The notes under the pieces were generated by a model. It had not been told where the DNA came from. It searched no databases and saw nothing but the letters and a program-made list of their open reading frames with translations. Below are positions 24,301 to 37,419 of a stretch of DNA of 64,000 nucleotides, in pieces (the first letter of the stretch is position 1; every line of letters begins with the position of its first letter). The translations under genes were made by a program, and so were the position numbers. Origin of the DNA: Spinacia oleracea (lineage: Eukaryota; Streptophyta; Magnoliopsida; Caryophyllales; Amaranthaceae); assembly GCF_020520425.1 (NCBI RefSeq), contig NC_079492.1, forward strand, positions 61,317,042-61,381,041. Reading direction: 5' to 3'.

Positions 24301-25326
24301 ATAATAAGTTCCTACATATAATGCAGCAATCCGTGCTCCATTTCCCATTCGTAGGTCGACTTCACCCTTGCTTAACCTTCTACTTCTTCTTAGTCCTTGT
24401 GGATTGGAACATAAGTGTGAGCCACAACCTGTATCTAATACCCAAGAAGTTAAATTAGCAAGTATACAGTCTATAACGAAAATACCTGAAGATGGAACGA
24501 CTGTTCCGTTCTTCTGATCTTCCTTTAGCTTCAAGCAATCTCTCTTCCAATGCCCCTTCTTCTTGCAGTAGAAGCATTCGGATTCAGAAGTGGGTTGACT
24601 GACCTTCCTCTTTTTAGACTTGGCGCCAGTTTGCTTAGTTGGGCTGGCCTTCTTGCCACCTTTCTTAGCATTCCTCTTCTTTCCAGATTTCTTGAACTTG
24701 CCCCCACGCACCATAAGCACATCTTGCTTATCACTTTTGAGCGTCTTTTCAGCGGTCTTCAGCATACCGTGAAGCTCAGTGAGCGTTTTGTCCAGACTAT
24801 TCATACTGTAGTTCAGCTTGAACTGATCATACCCGTTATGAAGAAAATGGAGGATGGTGTCTACAGCCATTTCCTGAGAGAACTGCTGATCCAGCCGACT
24901 CATATTCTCAATGAGTCCAATCATTTTGAGAATATGTGGACTTACGGGCTCGCCTTTCTTAAGCTTGGCCTCAAGAATTTGCCTATGAGTCTCGAATCTT
25001 TTGACCCGAGCCAGATCTTGGAACATGTTCTTTAACTCACTGATGATCGTGAAAGCATCTGAGTTGATGAACGTTTTCTGTAGATCTGCACTCATGGTTG
25101 CAAGCATTAGACATTTCGCATCCTTGTTGGCATCAATCCAACGATTGAGGGCTGCCTGAGTGACCCCTTCGCCTGCGGCTTCAGGCATCGCCTCTTCCAG
25201 GACATACTCCTTTTCTTCCTTCATAAGAACTATTTGCAAGTTCCTTTGCCAGTCAAGGAAGTTTTTCCCGTTCAACTTCTCCTTTTAGAGAATTGATAGA
25301 ATGTTGAATGAATTGTTGTTTGCCAT
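21370..25326 (-). pseudogene. Copia-1 Gag-Pol, degenerate
   Basis: Homologous end to end with the intact copia-2 polyprotein: Gag, CCHC knuckle (CFYCKKKGHWKRDC), protease (WVLDTGCGSH), integrase, reverse transcriptase (LLYVDDILLIGND) and RNase H (GYTDASFQ, STTEAEY, LYCDNN). The start Met (25326) is kept. A TAA replaces Glu in the motif ILEKEK, about 14 codons in. A TAG at 22606-22608 replaces Gln between reverse-transcriptase motifs (EIW-stop-MDVK). A TGA replaces the penultimate Trp. Two codons are deleted near LRKLGELG. Not translatable as one protein. Confidence 0.9.
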
Positions 25327-27981
25327 AATTAAAACTACAATTGAAAAAGAATAAACAAATAAATAATAATTCACAGTTTCTCTTAATAAACTTAAATTCT
25401 AGCATGCATGCATAATTTAATGTTCATTAAGCATTTTATTCAAGTTATGTGTTTCGGCAGGTGTGAATAAAATGATTTCAAGATCCTAAAACCCATTGAA
25501 GAATTAAGCACATTATGTATTTAGACTCAATTCTAAAATCTTTTAGGTAAGCAAAAGCCTTTTGCTAATAGTCTAGAAACTACTCTTGGTTGATAGGTAC
25601 GTCTAATAACTTATTAGGTAAACCTATCGATTTTGCCACGACATAAAAGGACTCCTTACTTATATCGTTGAGTTTCACCAAAACTAACATGTACTCACAA
25701 TTATTTGTGTACCTTACCCCTTTAGGATCAATAAGTAACACCTCGCTGAGCGTAATCTATTACTAGATTGATGTAAAGGTTATCCAAGTAAGTGTTATTT
25801 TGGCATGGCACCTTTTAACTCAATTTTTAAGTTTGGAACTTAAGGCTCTTACTATGTTGGTTAGATTTTAAGTGAACTAAAATCCTTAATCATGCAACAT
25901 AATCAAGCTTCGATCTCATGCATATTTAAGACATATTTAAAAGCAATAAATAACTTAAAGCATGCATAATATAAATGTAATCTAGTATGGCACGACTTCA
26001 TCTTGAAGCTTCAACTTCAAAGTCCGTCTTGAAAATGGTTGGAAACTTCGTTTTGAATTTCACCGTGGGAGGCGCCATTTTCTTCAAATAGGATAAGCTA
26101 TAATTAAACTAATTACAACTATTTGATGGTACGCAGACCATATTTGAATTGAAAAACAAATTTGGTGCTTTAGACCAATTACATTCAAATTAATGGTACG
26201 CATACCATATTTTCTATCCTATTTGGGCCATACTAGTCACTTCATAACCTGCAAAACAGTATATATACAATATATACCATTCACCCATTCATTATCATGA
26301 ATGGTCCACATAATTGGTTAGTAAAAACACATTGTATGCATTACATAAATATTTGCAGCAATTAAGGCACCAATAATCTACCAATTATTCAGTCCTTATT
26401 AATTCTAATCAAGTTGTTTAACCTTAAAGGATTTGTAGACCTAATCAAGAGTTTATGACTAAAATTGCTCCCACTTAAACCAATAAATTCATATGCTTTA
26501 CTAATTTTAAACATAAAAATGTATTTCTAGTCTAACCGGAAACATACAAATTTAATTAAAATTTAAAGCTCATATAAATTTATAATTGAATCCATTTTAT
26601 TTAATTTATTTTTCAGTTGAATTAAATGAATTTAAATTAATTCAAGGTTTAATTTTAGTAAAATAATTAGTATAAATAAAATTTATAATAATTATAATAT
26701 TCAAAATTAAAATCCGAGAAAACAATTTAAATTATTAATTTTAAAATTAATTAAAATTATTTCCGAACTGAAATTCCTAAATTAATATCAAAACGTATCA
26801 ATCGTCTCAAGACGAGGCACTTGGGCTTGCGCCCAAGCCCCATCGAGCTACGAGGCCGCATCGCCCCGCACGACTAATTGTACGGCATACGCGAGCAGGC
26901 CACACGCAACGCAGCAAGCCCAGGCCACGCTACGCGCAGCCCGCTCACTTCGACGCGTCTGGATGCTTCGCTGGGCGCTGCAGCGTGCGTTGTGGCGCAG
27001 CATGCTCGCTGCCCACACGCGACTGCTCGCCTGGCTTTGCGCCAATGCCTTCGCCCTTGCCCCTTCGCCCACGCTGCACACGACACTCGACACAAGGGCA
27101 GCGTGATGCCTTGTGCTCGTGCGCCATGGCCCTTGCTCGCTGCATTGTACCGCACGGGCGACGAGCTCCCTTGCTCGTCGTCGCGTGCCCCCACTATATA
27201 ACACCCCTTAAGGGTAACACGTAGAGTCCATTGCTTTGTGCGTGCAAGATTTATGGGCGTGCTTTATAAAAATTTAAAATTTTTAATTCAAAATTAATGA
27301 CAAATTAATAAATCATATTAATTTCATAATTTTAGGGCGAAAAATCGAAAATTTATTAATCAATTAATTTCCGATCAACATGGATTCAAATCTAGGTCAT
27401 AAAAATTTAAAATTTAACATAAATTAACAATTTTTATGGTGGATTTTAATCATGGATACCTAATTAAATTATTAATTAATTATGAAAAACAAACCAATTC
27501 TAAATTATTCGAATTTCGACAAATTAATCATAATTACAAATTAGGTTGTATAATTAACAAGTCTAGGCATTCATAATTGTTAAACATATACTGTAGGTCA
27601 ATCAAAAACTCAATATTTATCAACAAGAATCGCAAATACTTAATTTAACATCTTCAATTTACAAACTTTTGCGTTCGAAAAACATAAACCTCCGAAAAGT
27701 CATAGTTAGGCTTCGAATTTGGGAATTCTGGGTTCGGCCGAAAAACACTATTTTTGTCAAAATTTTAGAATGTCTTTTACATGCGAAATTGACACAAAAA
27801 TCACTCGATTTGGTTGAGTAACGAATATTCTGCCGAAAAACTGCGTACATATAATTAAATAAACGCAATTTGCAATTAATTACGAAAACTAATCACCCCT
27901 TTAATTCCTTGCAAATTTGTAAAATTTAACCATGTTCATGCAATTTAGATTATGAAAATAATAAGAGGCTCGTGATACCAC
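25327..27981 (-). other. Long untranslated leader of copia-1 with GC-rich island
   Basis: 2.65 kb from the gag start to the right LTR, with primer site TGGTATCACGAGCCTC at about 27966-27980. Mostly AT-rich, but 26806-27205 is strongly GC-rich and holds a perfect hairpin at 27159-27180 (CGACGAGC, loop TCCCTT, GCTCGTCG) followed by the palindrome CCCTTAAGGG near 27208. The same hairpin and palindrome occur in copia-2. No supported gene: long frames in the GC island are open on both strands at once. Confidence 0.6.
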
Positions 27982-28105
27982 TGTTAGGTTATGATACATA
28001 TGAATAAACATAAATCATGCGGAAAAATCATAAAGCCAGGAAACATATTATTTACACATAATCATTTAGCATAATTCAGATGCATACACTTTGTAGCGTG
28101 CCCTC
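27982..28105 (-). repeat. Right LTR of copia-1, first segment
   Basis: First 124 bp of the LTR on the plus strand (TGTTAGGTTATG), broken by the CACTA insertion. The last three bases, CTC (28103-28105), are the left copy of the CACTA target-site duplication. The LTR continues at 50508. Confidence 0.9.
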
Positions 28106-28330
28106 CACTACTAGAATTCGCAGTTTTAACGACAACCTATTAACGACGAAATGAATTTTTTGTCGTTAATAATCTATTTGCACTATGTTACTACGACAAG
28201 CCCAATTGTTGGAAGTAATTGGTTAAAACTAAGAATAACAAATTTAATGAGACTGTCGTTAATATGAACAAGTAAATAATAAAAAATAAAAAAAATAAAA
28301 GAAAAAACAAGTCGTCGTTAATATACTCCA
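28106..28330 (+). repeat. Left CACTA terminus and subterminal repeats
   Basis: Terminal CACTACTAGAA followed by scattered TTAACGAC / GTCGTTAA motifs in both orientations (for example near 28126, 28143, 28162, 28256 and 28313). In En/Spm elements such subterminal motifs bind the element-encoded TNPA-type protein. Here the match is by position and repetition only. Confidence 0.8.
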
Positions 28331-30191
28331 GCACAGCGCGATTTATTTTGGTGAAGCGGCAAATTAAATTTTCACAACTTAATTCTCAGAATCAATAACG
28401 CGCAATTTTCTGAAAATCTTTGAAACCCTACATCCTTTCCTCAATTTTCTTCAATCATCTCCTTCCTAAACCCTAACCCCAAACTCACGATTCATATTCA
28501 ATTGGAAAACAAAATTAATTTGAAGAACAAAAAGCCAGACAAAGGAGGAACGATATCAAGGATTGAAGCTGCTATACAAAATCTACGAAATTGAAGGTTT
28601 AATCCTCCGAATCGGTATGTTTCGAAATTAGTTTTGGGCGTTTTTTATGGTTTGTTGATGTTCATATGTTAATTGCTTTTTTATGGTTTGTTGATGTTCA
28701 TATGTTCAAATATCTACTTGATTTAGATTTTGTTACCAAATAGGAGGCCTAGGTGCTGTTAATTTCAGACCCCATGCTTTGAATTTCATAGTAATATCTG
28801 CAGTATTCAGTTGGCAATGGAAGTTCCCCTCGATTCTCCCCTGTTTTGGTAAACTGTATTATGACTTATGGTTTGCCTTCAAGCGCATATGGGTATATAT
28901 TCTTGATATGTTATATTGTAAATATTGCTTTCTTGCTTGTTGGAGATTATAGTAATTGATAATACATTCAGACAAATTTTACAAGAAGTTCAATCCCAGC
29001 AAGGTCAATTTGCGATATGCTCTGTAATCTGTATATAACAAAATTACATAGAAAATTTTCCAAAGGTTTCAATATATACAATGTCCTGGAAACTCCATCA
29101 TGTATGGACTTTCATATACGAGTCAGAACCTGCTTCTTGACAGAATGGTTACTCTTTGAGTCATGTGTGTCATTGGTTTCTTTCTCCCAAGGCTTGTGTT
29201 ATGTTAGGAAATTTTTATTTGTTGTTATTCTTTTTTGAGTCTATTTCTAGGTTAAGCTTCCTGGTATGCGTACTCTTTTATGTTTTTGGGCAATTTGTTA
29301 AGATTCAGAGTGGTTGGTAATTTGTTTTTTTAATTTTTTATATTTCTATTCTTGACTTGTGGTTAGTTTTGATTGCTAAATATTTGCTGATGTCTGACAA
29401 GTATGACTGGACCCGATACTGTAGAATAAACATCCTAGATATAATCTATGTATAAGCTTAAAATTGAGTTTAACCTGACTCATAATCCAGTTTAACCTTC
29501 TGCCCTCTGTGATCCTATATTTAAAATTGCAAGAAAACAGCACAAAAATATTAAAATGAATAATAAATAAATTCCAGGATTAAAATGATCCTTGACTGAA
29601 TTAACAAGTTCTGCCTATATTCTGATCTTAATAAATAAATTCCAGGATTAAACTGATCCTTGATCTTAATTAACAAGTTCTGCCTATATTCTGAATTAAC
29701 AAATTCTGCCTATATTCTGACATTTCTGATCTTAATGTCTAAAACCTGATATGAAGCTAGCCATAGTGATAAGTAACCTCTGCAACAACCCGATACATCT
29801 AAAAATCTAATACACCCTTTAGTTAGGTTTGATTCCCATCCAAAGTTTGAAAAAATATAGTATTGTCGTATACCCATCCTAAGAATTAGGCTTGTATGCG
29901 TATAATATTTTTCATAAAGTTTTATATACTTTTAAGTGTATTAGGCCTGCCTTGGTTGACTTATATGACCAAGAAATCTAGTCGAGTCAGCATTCATTGA
30001 CTCAATATACTATGTGTGCGAAATTTTATGCTAGCCTGCATTTGCTGAAATTTGTCGTATTAAGTGTTGGATTATTCTACCTCTTACATTTATCATGATC
30101 GTGGACCGGTTTTTTTAAAATAACATATTCTTGTCTTTGTTGATTCTCTAGGTAATTTTTTGCTGCCATTTTATTATTATACTTGGTGAAA
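28331..30191 (+). promoter_or_regulatory. Promoter, 5' UTR exon and leader intron of the TNP2-like gene
   Basis: A leader-like stretch at about 28400-28614 contains AAACCCTA and CTAAACCCTAACCCC (a plant telo-box type motif). It ends at a good splice donor, CG|GTATGT (28615). A matching acceptor, TTCTCTAG, ends at 30151, leaving a short exon before the ATG at 30192. The inferred intron is about 1.5 kb. It holds a 35-bp near-tandem repeat (about 28640-28705) and a 68-bp repeat starting at 29561. The splice sites are predictions. Confidence 0.5.
29561..29715. repeat. 68-bp imperfect tandem repeat in the leader intron
   Basis: TAATAAATAAATTCCAGG recurs at 29561 and 29629 (period 68), followed in both copies by a TGATCCTTGA segment and AACAAGTTCTGCCTATATTC. 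A further shortened copy of the last segment follows. No coding content was seen. Confidence 0.75.
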
Positions 30192-33100
30192 ATGACTCTC
30201 TGTAAGGATTGGATTTCCATTAAAGATTACATTGGTGATCCAACATATGCTGAGGGAGTTAATAATTTTTTAGACTATGCTTTTCAAAAGTTGAAAACTG
30301 AGACAATTCGTTGTCCTTGTACCAAATGTATGAATGGAGAATCCGGTGATCGTGAGAAAGTAAGGGAACATCTACTTGTTTTTGGAATAATCAAAAGATA
30401 CACCTTCTGGTATCATCATGGGGAGGGGTTGGATAAGTCAGAAATCGTGTCTGACGAGGATCATGATGAGGGAGAAGACCATGATGAAATTTTTGATATT
30501 CTAAGGGATTTATATCCTGCGTTCAATGATGTTAGTCCCTCTGATGATGTCAATGATGTCGAGGAGCCAAATGCCGACGCTAAAATTTTTTATAACCTAT
30601 TGAAGGATTCACAAGATCCGGTCTATGAAGGTGCTAAGGGTTCTACAATGTCTGCAATCTTGGAGCTTCTTCATATTAAGACTCTTGGTCGTTGGACCAA
30701 TGAGTCTTTTAGCATGCTTCTCAAATTTTTGAAGAATCGGCTTTTACCTACAGGGTCAACTTTACCAGATTCTTACAAAGAGTCAAAAAAGATCATGAGA
30801 AACCTCGGACTTTCCTATGAAAATATCGATGCATGTGTTAATGATTGCATGTTATATTGGAAGGAGAATGAGATGCTAGATGCCTGCAATATTTGCGGTG
30901 CATCGAGATGGAAAACTAACAAACACAGTGGGGAAGACAAGTGTAAGTCAAATGGTAAAAAAATACCTCACAAGATATTGCGCTACTTCCCACTAAAACC
31001 GAGGTTTCAAAGATTATTCATGTGTTCAAAGACTGCTTCTTTGATGAGGTGGCATGATGGTAAAAAGAATAAAGATGGTACGATGCGACATCCTGTTGAT
31101 GGAGCCGCGTGGAGTCATTTGACAAGGAGTTTCCCGAGTTTGCATCAGATCCTAGAAATGTTAGGTTGGGGCTTGCCAGTGATGGTTTTCAACCCTTTGC
31201 AAACTCGAAAACACCTTATAGTATTTGGCCTGTAGTACTTATGCCATATAACTTACCTCCAGATCTTTGTATGAAGCAGTCTAATATACTTCTTTCGATG
31301 CTTATTCCTGGTCCTAAAGGACCCGGTGATGCAATTGACATATATTTGCAACCATTGATCGAGGAATTAAAAGATCTATGGGACACTGGTGTCGAGACCT
31401 TCGATGCAGCAACTCAACATCATTTTAATTTACGTGCAGCACTGATGTGGAACATTAATGATTTTCCAGCATATGCCATGTTGTCAGGATGGAGTACTAA
31501 GGGTTATTTGGCATGCCCTCGTTGCCTTAAGGATACACGATCAATGAGACTATCTCATGGGGGCAAAGAATGCTACATGGAGCATAGATGTTATTTGCCA
31601 AAGAACCATAGATGGCGGAAGGATAAGGATTCATTTGACGGAAAAGTTGAGCATGGTCTACCTCCTGAACCTTGTTCAATTGATGAAATTCTTCGTCAAC
31701 TCGAGGATCTCGAGAACATTGTTTTGTCCAAGGATCCACATGTGAAGACAAAAATAAATCATGAGCTTAGGGGTGATAATTGGAATAAGAAAAGTATTTT
31801 CTTTGAGCTTCCATACTGGAGGAAACATTTGTTACGGCACAATTTAGACGTGATGCATATTGAGAAAAATATATGTGATAGTGTTCTTGGGACAATTATG
31901 AACATCAAAGGGAAGACTAAAGACACTATAAAATCACGTCATGACTTGGAAGCTATGGGGATAAGGCCACATTGCACCCAGTCAAAGAAGGGGACAAATA
32001 TAAGATGCCTCCAGCACCGTTTACTTTTTCTCCTGCCGAGAAGCAAAGATTTTGTAATTTTTTGAAAGAGTTAAAAGTACCTGACGGTTTTTCATCGAAT
32101 ATATCTTACTGTGTCAACACTAAGGAAGGAAAAATTTCAGGTTTAAAGAGCCATGATTGCCATGTAATACTCGAACATCTACTTCCTTTGGAAATACGTG
32201 GTCTACTCACTCCACTTGTACGTGAAGCACTGATTGAGCTATCAAGGTACTTTACCTTATTATGTGCTAAAGTACTTAAAGTGAGTGAATTGAAGCAACT
32301 AGAGACCCAAATTCCTATCACTCTCTGCAAATTAGAGAAGGTTTTTCCTCCCTCGTTCTTTGATGTGATGATGCATTTGCCAATTCATTTAGCCAATGAA
32401 GCTATGATCGGAGGTCCTGTTCAGTTCAGATGGATGTATCCTATTGAACAATATATGTATAAGCTTAAATCTTATGTACGAAATAGGGCTCATCCAGAAG
32501 CATCAATTGTGGAGGGCTATTTAGCAGATGAGTGTATGACCCTTTGCTCAAGGTATATGCATAATATAGAAACAAGATTTAATCGCCAGGAACGAAATTA
32601 TGAAAATGCAAACGGCAGTGATGAAGCCTTCGATATTTTCAGCCATTCTGGTAGAGGTTTAGGAGCTCCAACTGTTATAAGTGTTCCCAGGCGTGAAATG
32701 GATCAAGCTCACGATTACATTTTGAAGAACTGCGACGAGGTTCAACCTTTCCTACAGTAAGAGTCTAAGAGTAAATATCTTTTCTTCATATTCACAAAAA
32801 TTTTCTTTATATTTTTATATACTTTTTTGCTTACAGAGAGTATTCTGAAACTCATCCAATAGATGATTCTGGGATCACCGAAGAGGAATGGAGCGAGAAT
32901 TTTAGAAAATGGTTTAAGGATGAAGTAAGGAATATATTTTAATACTTCGTATTTGATTTCCAGACAAGTGAATTTTTTTATTATTACTTTTTTTCATTAT
33001 TTAATTTTGGTAGGTTGCGCTCTTATATGAGAATAATAAGAGCAAGGAAATAGAAAATCTCCTCTCACTTTCACGTGGACCAACTGAATATGTAACATCT

Positions 33101-33697
33101 TTTAGTGGTTATGTTGTAAATGGATACAGATTTCGTACCCAAAACCTTGATAAGAATTTGAGAACACAAAATAGTGGCGTGGTTGTGTTAGGAAATACGG
33201 GTGATGGAGATGAGAACATGGATTATTATGGAGTTGTAACAGAAATTTTAGAGATACAATATCTCGGAGGAAACCGGATTGTGCTATTTCGGTGTAACTG
33301 GTGGGATGTATTTGATAAGATAAGAGGAATCAAATAAGATGAATATGGAACCATTAGTATTAATTGCAATAGGCAATTAAAAACTGATGAACCATTTATC
33401 TTAGCTAGTCAAGCAAGACAAGATTTTTATGCCACCGCCAACATTAACAAAGGTTGGGTTATTGCATCAAAGACTCAACCGCGCAACTTGTTAGATGATG
33501 ACAGTGATGTTGATGAGCAAAGTGAAGCATACCAACAGAGTGAATTTGATAGACCAACATATGTTGCATCTTCCTCTACAAGTGCAAGTAGTGAAATATG
33601 TAGAAGTCGGGCTAGCATAGATCCCATTATTGTGGAAGATATTTCAATCAAAAGTGGAGAACAACAAGCTCCTGTGAAGAGGAGAAGAGAGGAATGA
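30192..33697 (+). pseudogene. TNP2-like CACTA transposase, spliced but broken
   Basis: Starts MTLCKDWISIKDYIG. An N-terminal transposase-associated zinc-like segment (CPCTKCMNG) is followed by the TNP2 core (HPVDGAAW, DPRNVRLGLASDGFQPF, LRAALMWNINDFPAYAMLSGWSTKGYLACP split across the text, HNLDVMHIEKNICDS, then VPDGFSSNI and DVMMHLPIHLANEA). Exons: to 32756, 32837-32925, 33014-33697, with GT/AG introns that join in frame. The last exon (YENNKSKEIENLLSLSRG, LFRCNWWDVFD) matches the DUF4216-type tail. Lesions: one base missing near 31113, one base missing near 31968, and TAA at 33335-33337. The two indels could be sequencing errors, but the nonsense codon is a third, independent defect. Confidence 0.88.
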
Positions 33698-35208
33698 TTC
33701 ATTACCTGTTGCAGTTGGTATTATTGTGGTGGTTTAGTTATGTGTCAATTTTAGTTTTTTGTGGGGGAGTTTAGGTTTATAAAAGATTTATTGGTCAATT
33801 TTCTGTTTGCTTTTGCTTTCCAAAATCTTGATCACCTGACTATTCGTTCCGTAATTGTATTTGTTGTGGTTTTATTGGATTTTTTGTTTGACGTTTTTGT
33901 TTTACGAGCTGTTTTTCCAACTAAAAAGTGGTTTGGTTGAATAAGAATGCTCATTGTAGTTATGACTTGCTGGAATTAGATTTCTATGAGTTTGATTGAT
34001 AATTTATTTGTGAGAAATTGGTTTGATTTTTGAGTTGAATTCTATTGGACTGTTTTAGTCAATGCTGAGTTCGTTCTTGCGATTTGCATTTGTACATATT
34101 TCTCTTATACGCTTTGACACGATTTCTGTACAAAGATATATATGCCTTAGATTCAGTCTTGGTCTTGGTTTCTGGCATATGGCATGACTGATTGCTACAG
34201 GCCTGTTGTCATTGTTCAGGCCAGTATGTTGTTGTGTAGGGCAGTTCTGATGTGCAACAGTTCTGTTGTTTGCTCTGCTGCAGTGCTACTGTAATCTGTT
34301 GCAGTGCTGTTGTACTCTGCTGCAGTGCTACTTTCCTCTGCATTTATGTGTAAGAATGACCAGATGAAAATGATGCTATAAAAGCCATGCTAGTCATCGG
34401 TGCGAAAAACTTCTTTTGCATACAAATGACCAAGTACTCGGATTATTCTGACCACCATATGACATTTATGACTAGACTCAACGCCCACCTCAAACACACA
34501 TGGGTTTATTCACTGATCTGCAGGTGTATTGATGCACTGCTTCTGGTGCTACTAATTTTCTGCATTCTTCATGTTCTTTTGAAAATGAATCATAATTAGG
34601 ACAATATGTCTGAAACAATTTGGTGTTAAACTAAAAGAATTTTGTGTATGGGGTTTGTATAAATTATTATACATGTTTACATGGAGTTTTAACCAGTTGT
34701 TCTGTTGTTCTGTTCTGTTGTGTCTGCATTCAGTTTTGTTTGTGTTGTCTTATTCCTGGTTTTCTCCCTGGATTTGGTGTTTAGGTGCAGTCAGTCTGTT
34801 GGCTTGTTCTGGAATGCTTGCAGTCAGTCTGTTGGCTTGTTCTGGAATGCAGGTTGTTGGTAGGGTCGCTGCTGTTGTCTACTGCAGCCTGGTTGCTTAG
34901 TTCAGCTAGTGTTTCTGCTGAGTGCGGTTTGTTTGCTGCAGGCTAGTGCTCTAGTTCCTGGTTCATCGTGTGTTGATATGCTTCTGGTTAATTTTTGTGT
35001 CTTGTTGCTATTGCGTTATTGGTGTTTGCTGCTAGGGTTGCGGGTTGTGTTTGGTTGTGCTCCCCATTGAATAACAAAAAAGAAAGTAAAAATAAAAAGA
35101 AAATCATAACATGAATATCTGACAACGATTTTTGCAAAGAAACTGTTTGCACTCAGTTTAAGCAGAATGGAACAGTAGACAAGTGGTAGCATTATAAACC
35201 AAAATGAA
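33698..35208 (+). other. CACTA internal spacer left of copia-2
   Basis: 3' flank of the TNP2-like gene. T-rich with no supported gene. It holds CTGCTGCAGTGCT-type short repeats near 34260-34340 and a clean 33-bp tandem duplication at 34787-34850. The last five bases before copia-2 (35209-35213, CTTGT) are its target-site duplication. Confidence 0.5.
34787..34850. repeat. 33-bp tandem duplication
   Basis: Two copies of a unit beginning GCAGTCAGTCTGTTGGC, 34787-34819 and 34820-34850, identical over the shared 31 bases. Lies in non-coding CACTA spacer. Confidence 0.85.
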
Positions 35209-35213
35209 CTTGT

Positions 35214-36555
35214 TGTTAGGTTATGATACATATGACATTACATAGATCATGCGGAAACAACCATTAACCCAGGAAACATATTATTTACACATAATCATTT
35301 AGCATAGTTTAGATGCATACTCTTTGTTGCGTGCCTTCCCTAGCTGCGCCCGAACCGAACAAGAACAAGTCTTTTAGGACTCCAAGTGTCGTCCCTCCGT
35401 AGAAAGTCCACAGCACGTCCGGATCCGCCTTAAGATTGACCAACTAGAATCGCCCTTAAGGTACTCAAAAAATTCGGCACTTTTGGGGCAAGATGGGTGT
35501 TTGAATTTTCTCTCAAAAAAAACTCACTTTTGAATACTTTGAAACTTGTGTATAAATTATGACCCCTAGGCCTTTATTTATAGAGTTATGGAAAAGGAAT
35601 CGTAATCCTAGTAGGATGCGAATTAATTGGAATTAGAATTCTACATGAATTCTACTTAATCAATTTATCCAATAGGAATAGACATTTAATCATACACTGA
35701 CTCTTGCAGATTCAGGAATCTCGCATGAGCTCAAACTCACACACATACGGCAGCCACAAGGGCTGCCCACGCATGCGAGCAGCAGCCCACGCAGCGCGGC
35801 CCACGCATGCGTGGCCTTGTGCGCGCTGGGCTGTGGCGTGCGTGCTTGCTGGGCGATGGCCTGGCTTCGTGCTGGGCCTTCGTCCGGCAGGCCTCGTCCG
35901 ATGCTAATTCGTACGATACGCTTCTGATTAAAATTCCATTTCCGGAATCTATTTCCGATACGAACAATATTCAATATTTCCGATTCCGGAATTAATTTCC
36001 GTTTCGAACAAATATTTAATATTTCCGTTTCCGGAATTATTTTCCGATTCCGGTAATATTTCCGATTCTGACAATATTTCCGTTTCCGGCAATATTTCCG
36101 ATTCTGGTAATATTTCCATTTCCAACAATATTTTCCGATACGTACCATGTTTCCGTTTCCGGCAATATCTACGACTTGGATAATATTCATATTTCCGATA
36201 CGATCCATATTTCCGTTTCCGGCAATATCATCGTTTCCGGAGTATTCATTTCTTGCCTGTGACGATCTTAGCTCCCACTGAAACCAAGATCCGTCGGTTC
36301 CGAATATTCATAGATGGAGTATTTAATGCCATTAAATACTTGATCCGTTTACGTACTATTTGTGTGACCCTACGGGTTCAGTCAAGAGTAAGCTGTGGAT
36401 TAATATCATTAATTCCACTTGAACTGAAGCGGCCTCTAGCTAGGCATTCAGCTCACTTGATCTCACTGAATTATTAACTTGTTAATTAATACTGAACCGC
36501 ATTTATTAGACTTAACATAGAATGCATACTTGGACCAAGGGCATTATTTCCTTCA
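35214..36555 (-). repeat. Left (3') LTR of copia-2
   Basis: 1342 bp, TGTTAGG to TTCCTTCA. Minus-strand TATA motif (TATAAATAAA) at 35573-35582. The U3 carries a GC-rich tract (about 35740-35905) and, further upstream in transcription order, an array of TTTCCG / CGGAAA repeats (about 35935-36242). The reading frames seen inside the LTR recur identically in the right LTR and are not genes. Confidence 0.95.
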
Positions 36556-37419
36556 GTCTCCCACTTGTCCTTAGGGACAAGTGTGCATTTCCTAATTCCT
36601 TTGTCGCTCGATGCTTGCTCTTGAACATAAGGTAAGAGTTGTCATCCTTATTATGTCCAGAGGTGTTCCTCGGTTTCAGAGTTCAACTGATCAAATAAAC
36701 AGATAATCATAGCCTATGATTCATCCGAGCACGGCCATGCATTTCACAGTTTCTAGTTCTCCGAGTGGCCTTGTACAACTTTTAAGCATCTCATCCCGAT
36801 TTATGGGAGGACAATCCCAATCTTGCGATCTTGAGATTAGACTTCGTTTGATAGGTGATTACCTGAGCGTTGCCTTTATAGCCTCCTTTTACGGTGCGAC
36901 GGTTGGTCAACGTCAAAGCAACCAGTTCTCAAACAAGTAATCTCAAATCACTCAGGTATTGAGGATTTAGTGTCTAATAATTTAATGAAATTTACTTATG
37001 ACAGACTTTCATCTCTTACAGTAAAGTTTCATAGGTCTTGTCCGATACTAGTCTTCCCAAAGTAAGTATCTATGCAAATGATTATGACATTGCCATGTCC
37101 ACATAGTTCAAGAAACAGAACTACTAGTCATCTTGCATTCTAATCGTCTAACGTTTTCTATGCGTCCATTTTTATAGAAAACTCCGACTAGGGACCATTT
37201 TCAACCTTTGACATTCAAGTTCACTTGATAGACATTTCTTAGTCACAGGACTGGTCCTGACAGTCTATCTTGAATATATCGTCAAGTTGAAGGGACTCAT
37301 CATTTAATAAACCACAAATTAAATGGAAAAATGAATTCCTTTCATTTATTGTGAATGATTAACCAATAATGTTTTACAAAGATTTAAACTCTAAAACTTT
37401 AAAACATTAAACAGAGACA
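36556..37419 (-). other. Copia-2 polypurine tract and 3' untranslated region
   Basis: On the minus strand AAGTGGGAGAC immediately precedes the LTR (36556-36566) and should prime plus-strand synthesis. The remaining 850 bp up to the pol stop has no supported gene and is closely similar in copia-1 and copia-3. Confidence 0.7.

Noticed and set aside
27659..27868. Leader frame of about 69 codons with a partly similar frame at 43881-44084
   Set aside because: Similarity tracks DNA similarity, starts differ, and many differences change residues. An upstream open frame is possible but not supported.
35690..36208. 172-codon minus-strand frame in the copia-2 LTR, identical at 44663
   Set aside because: It comes from the TTTCCG repeat array (Arg-Lys-Tyr repeats), and the two copies are simply the two LTRs.
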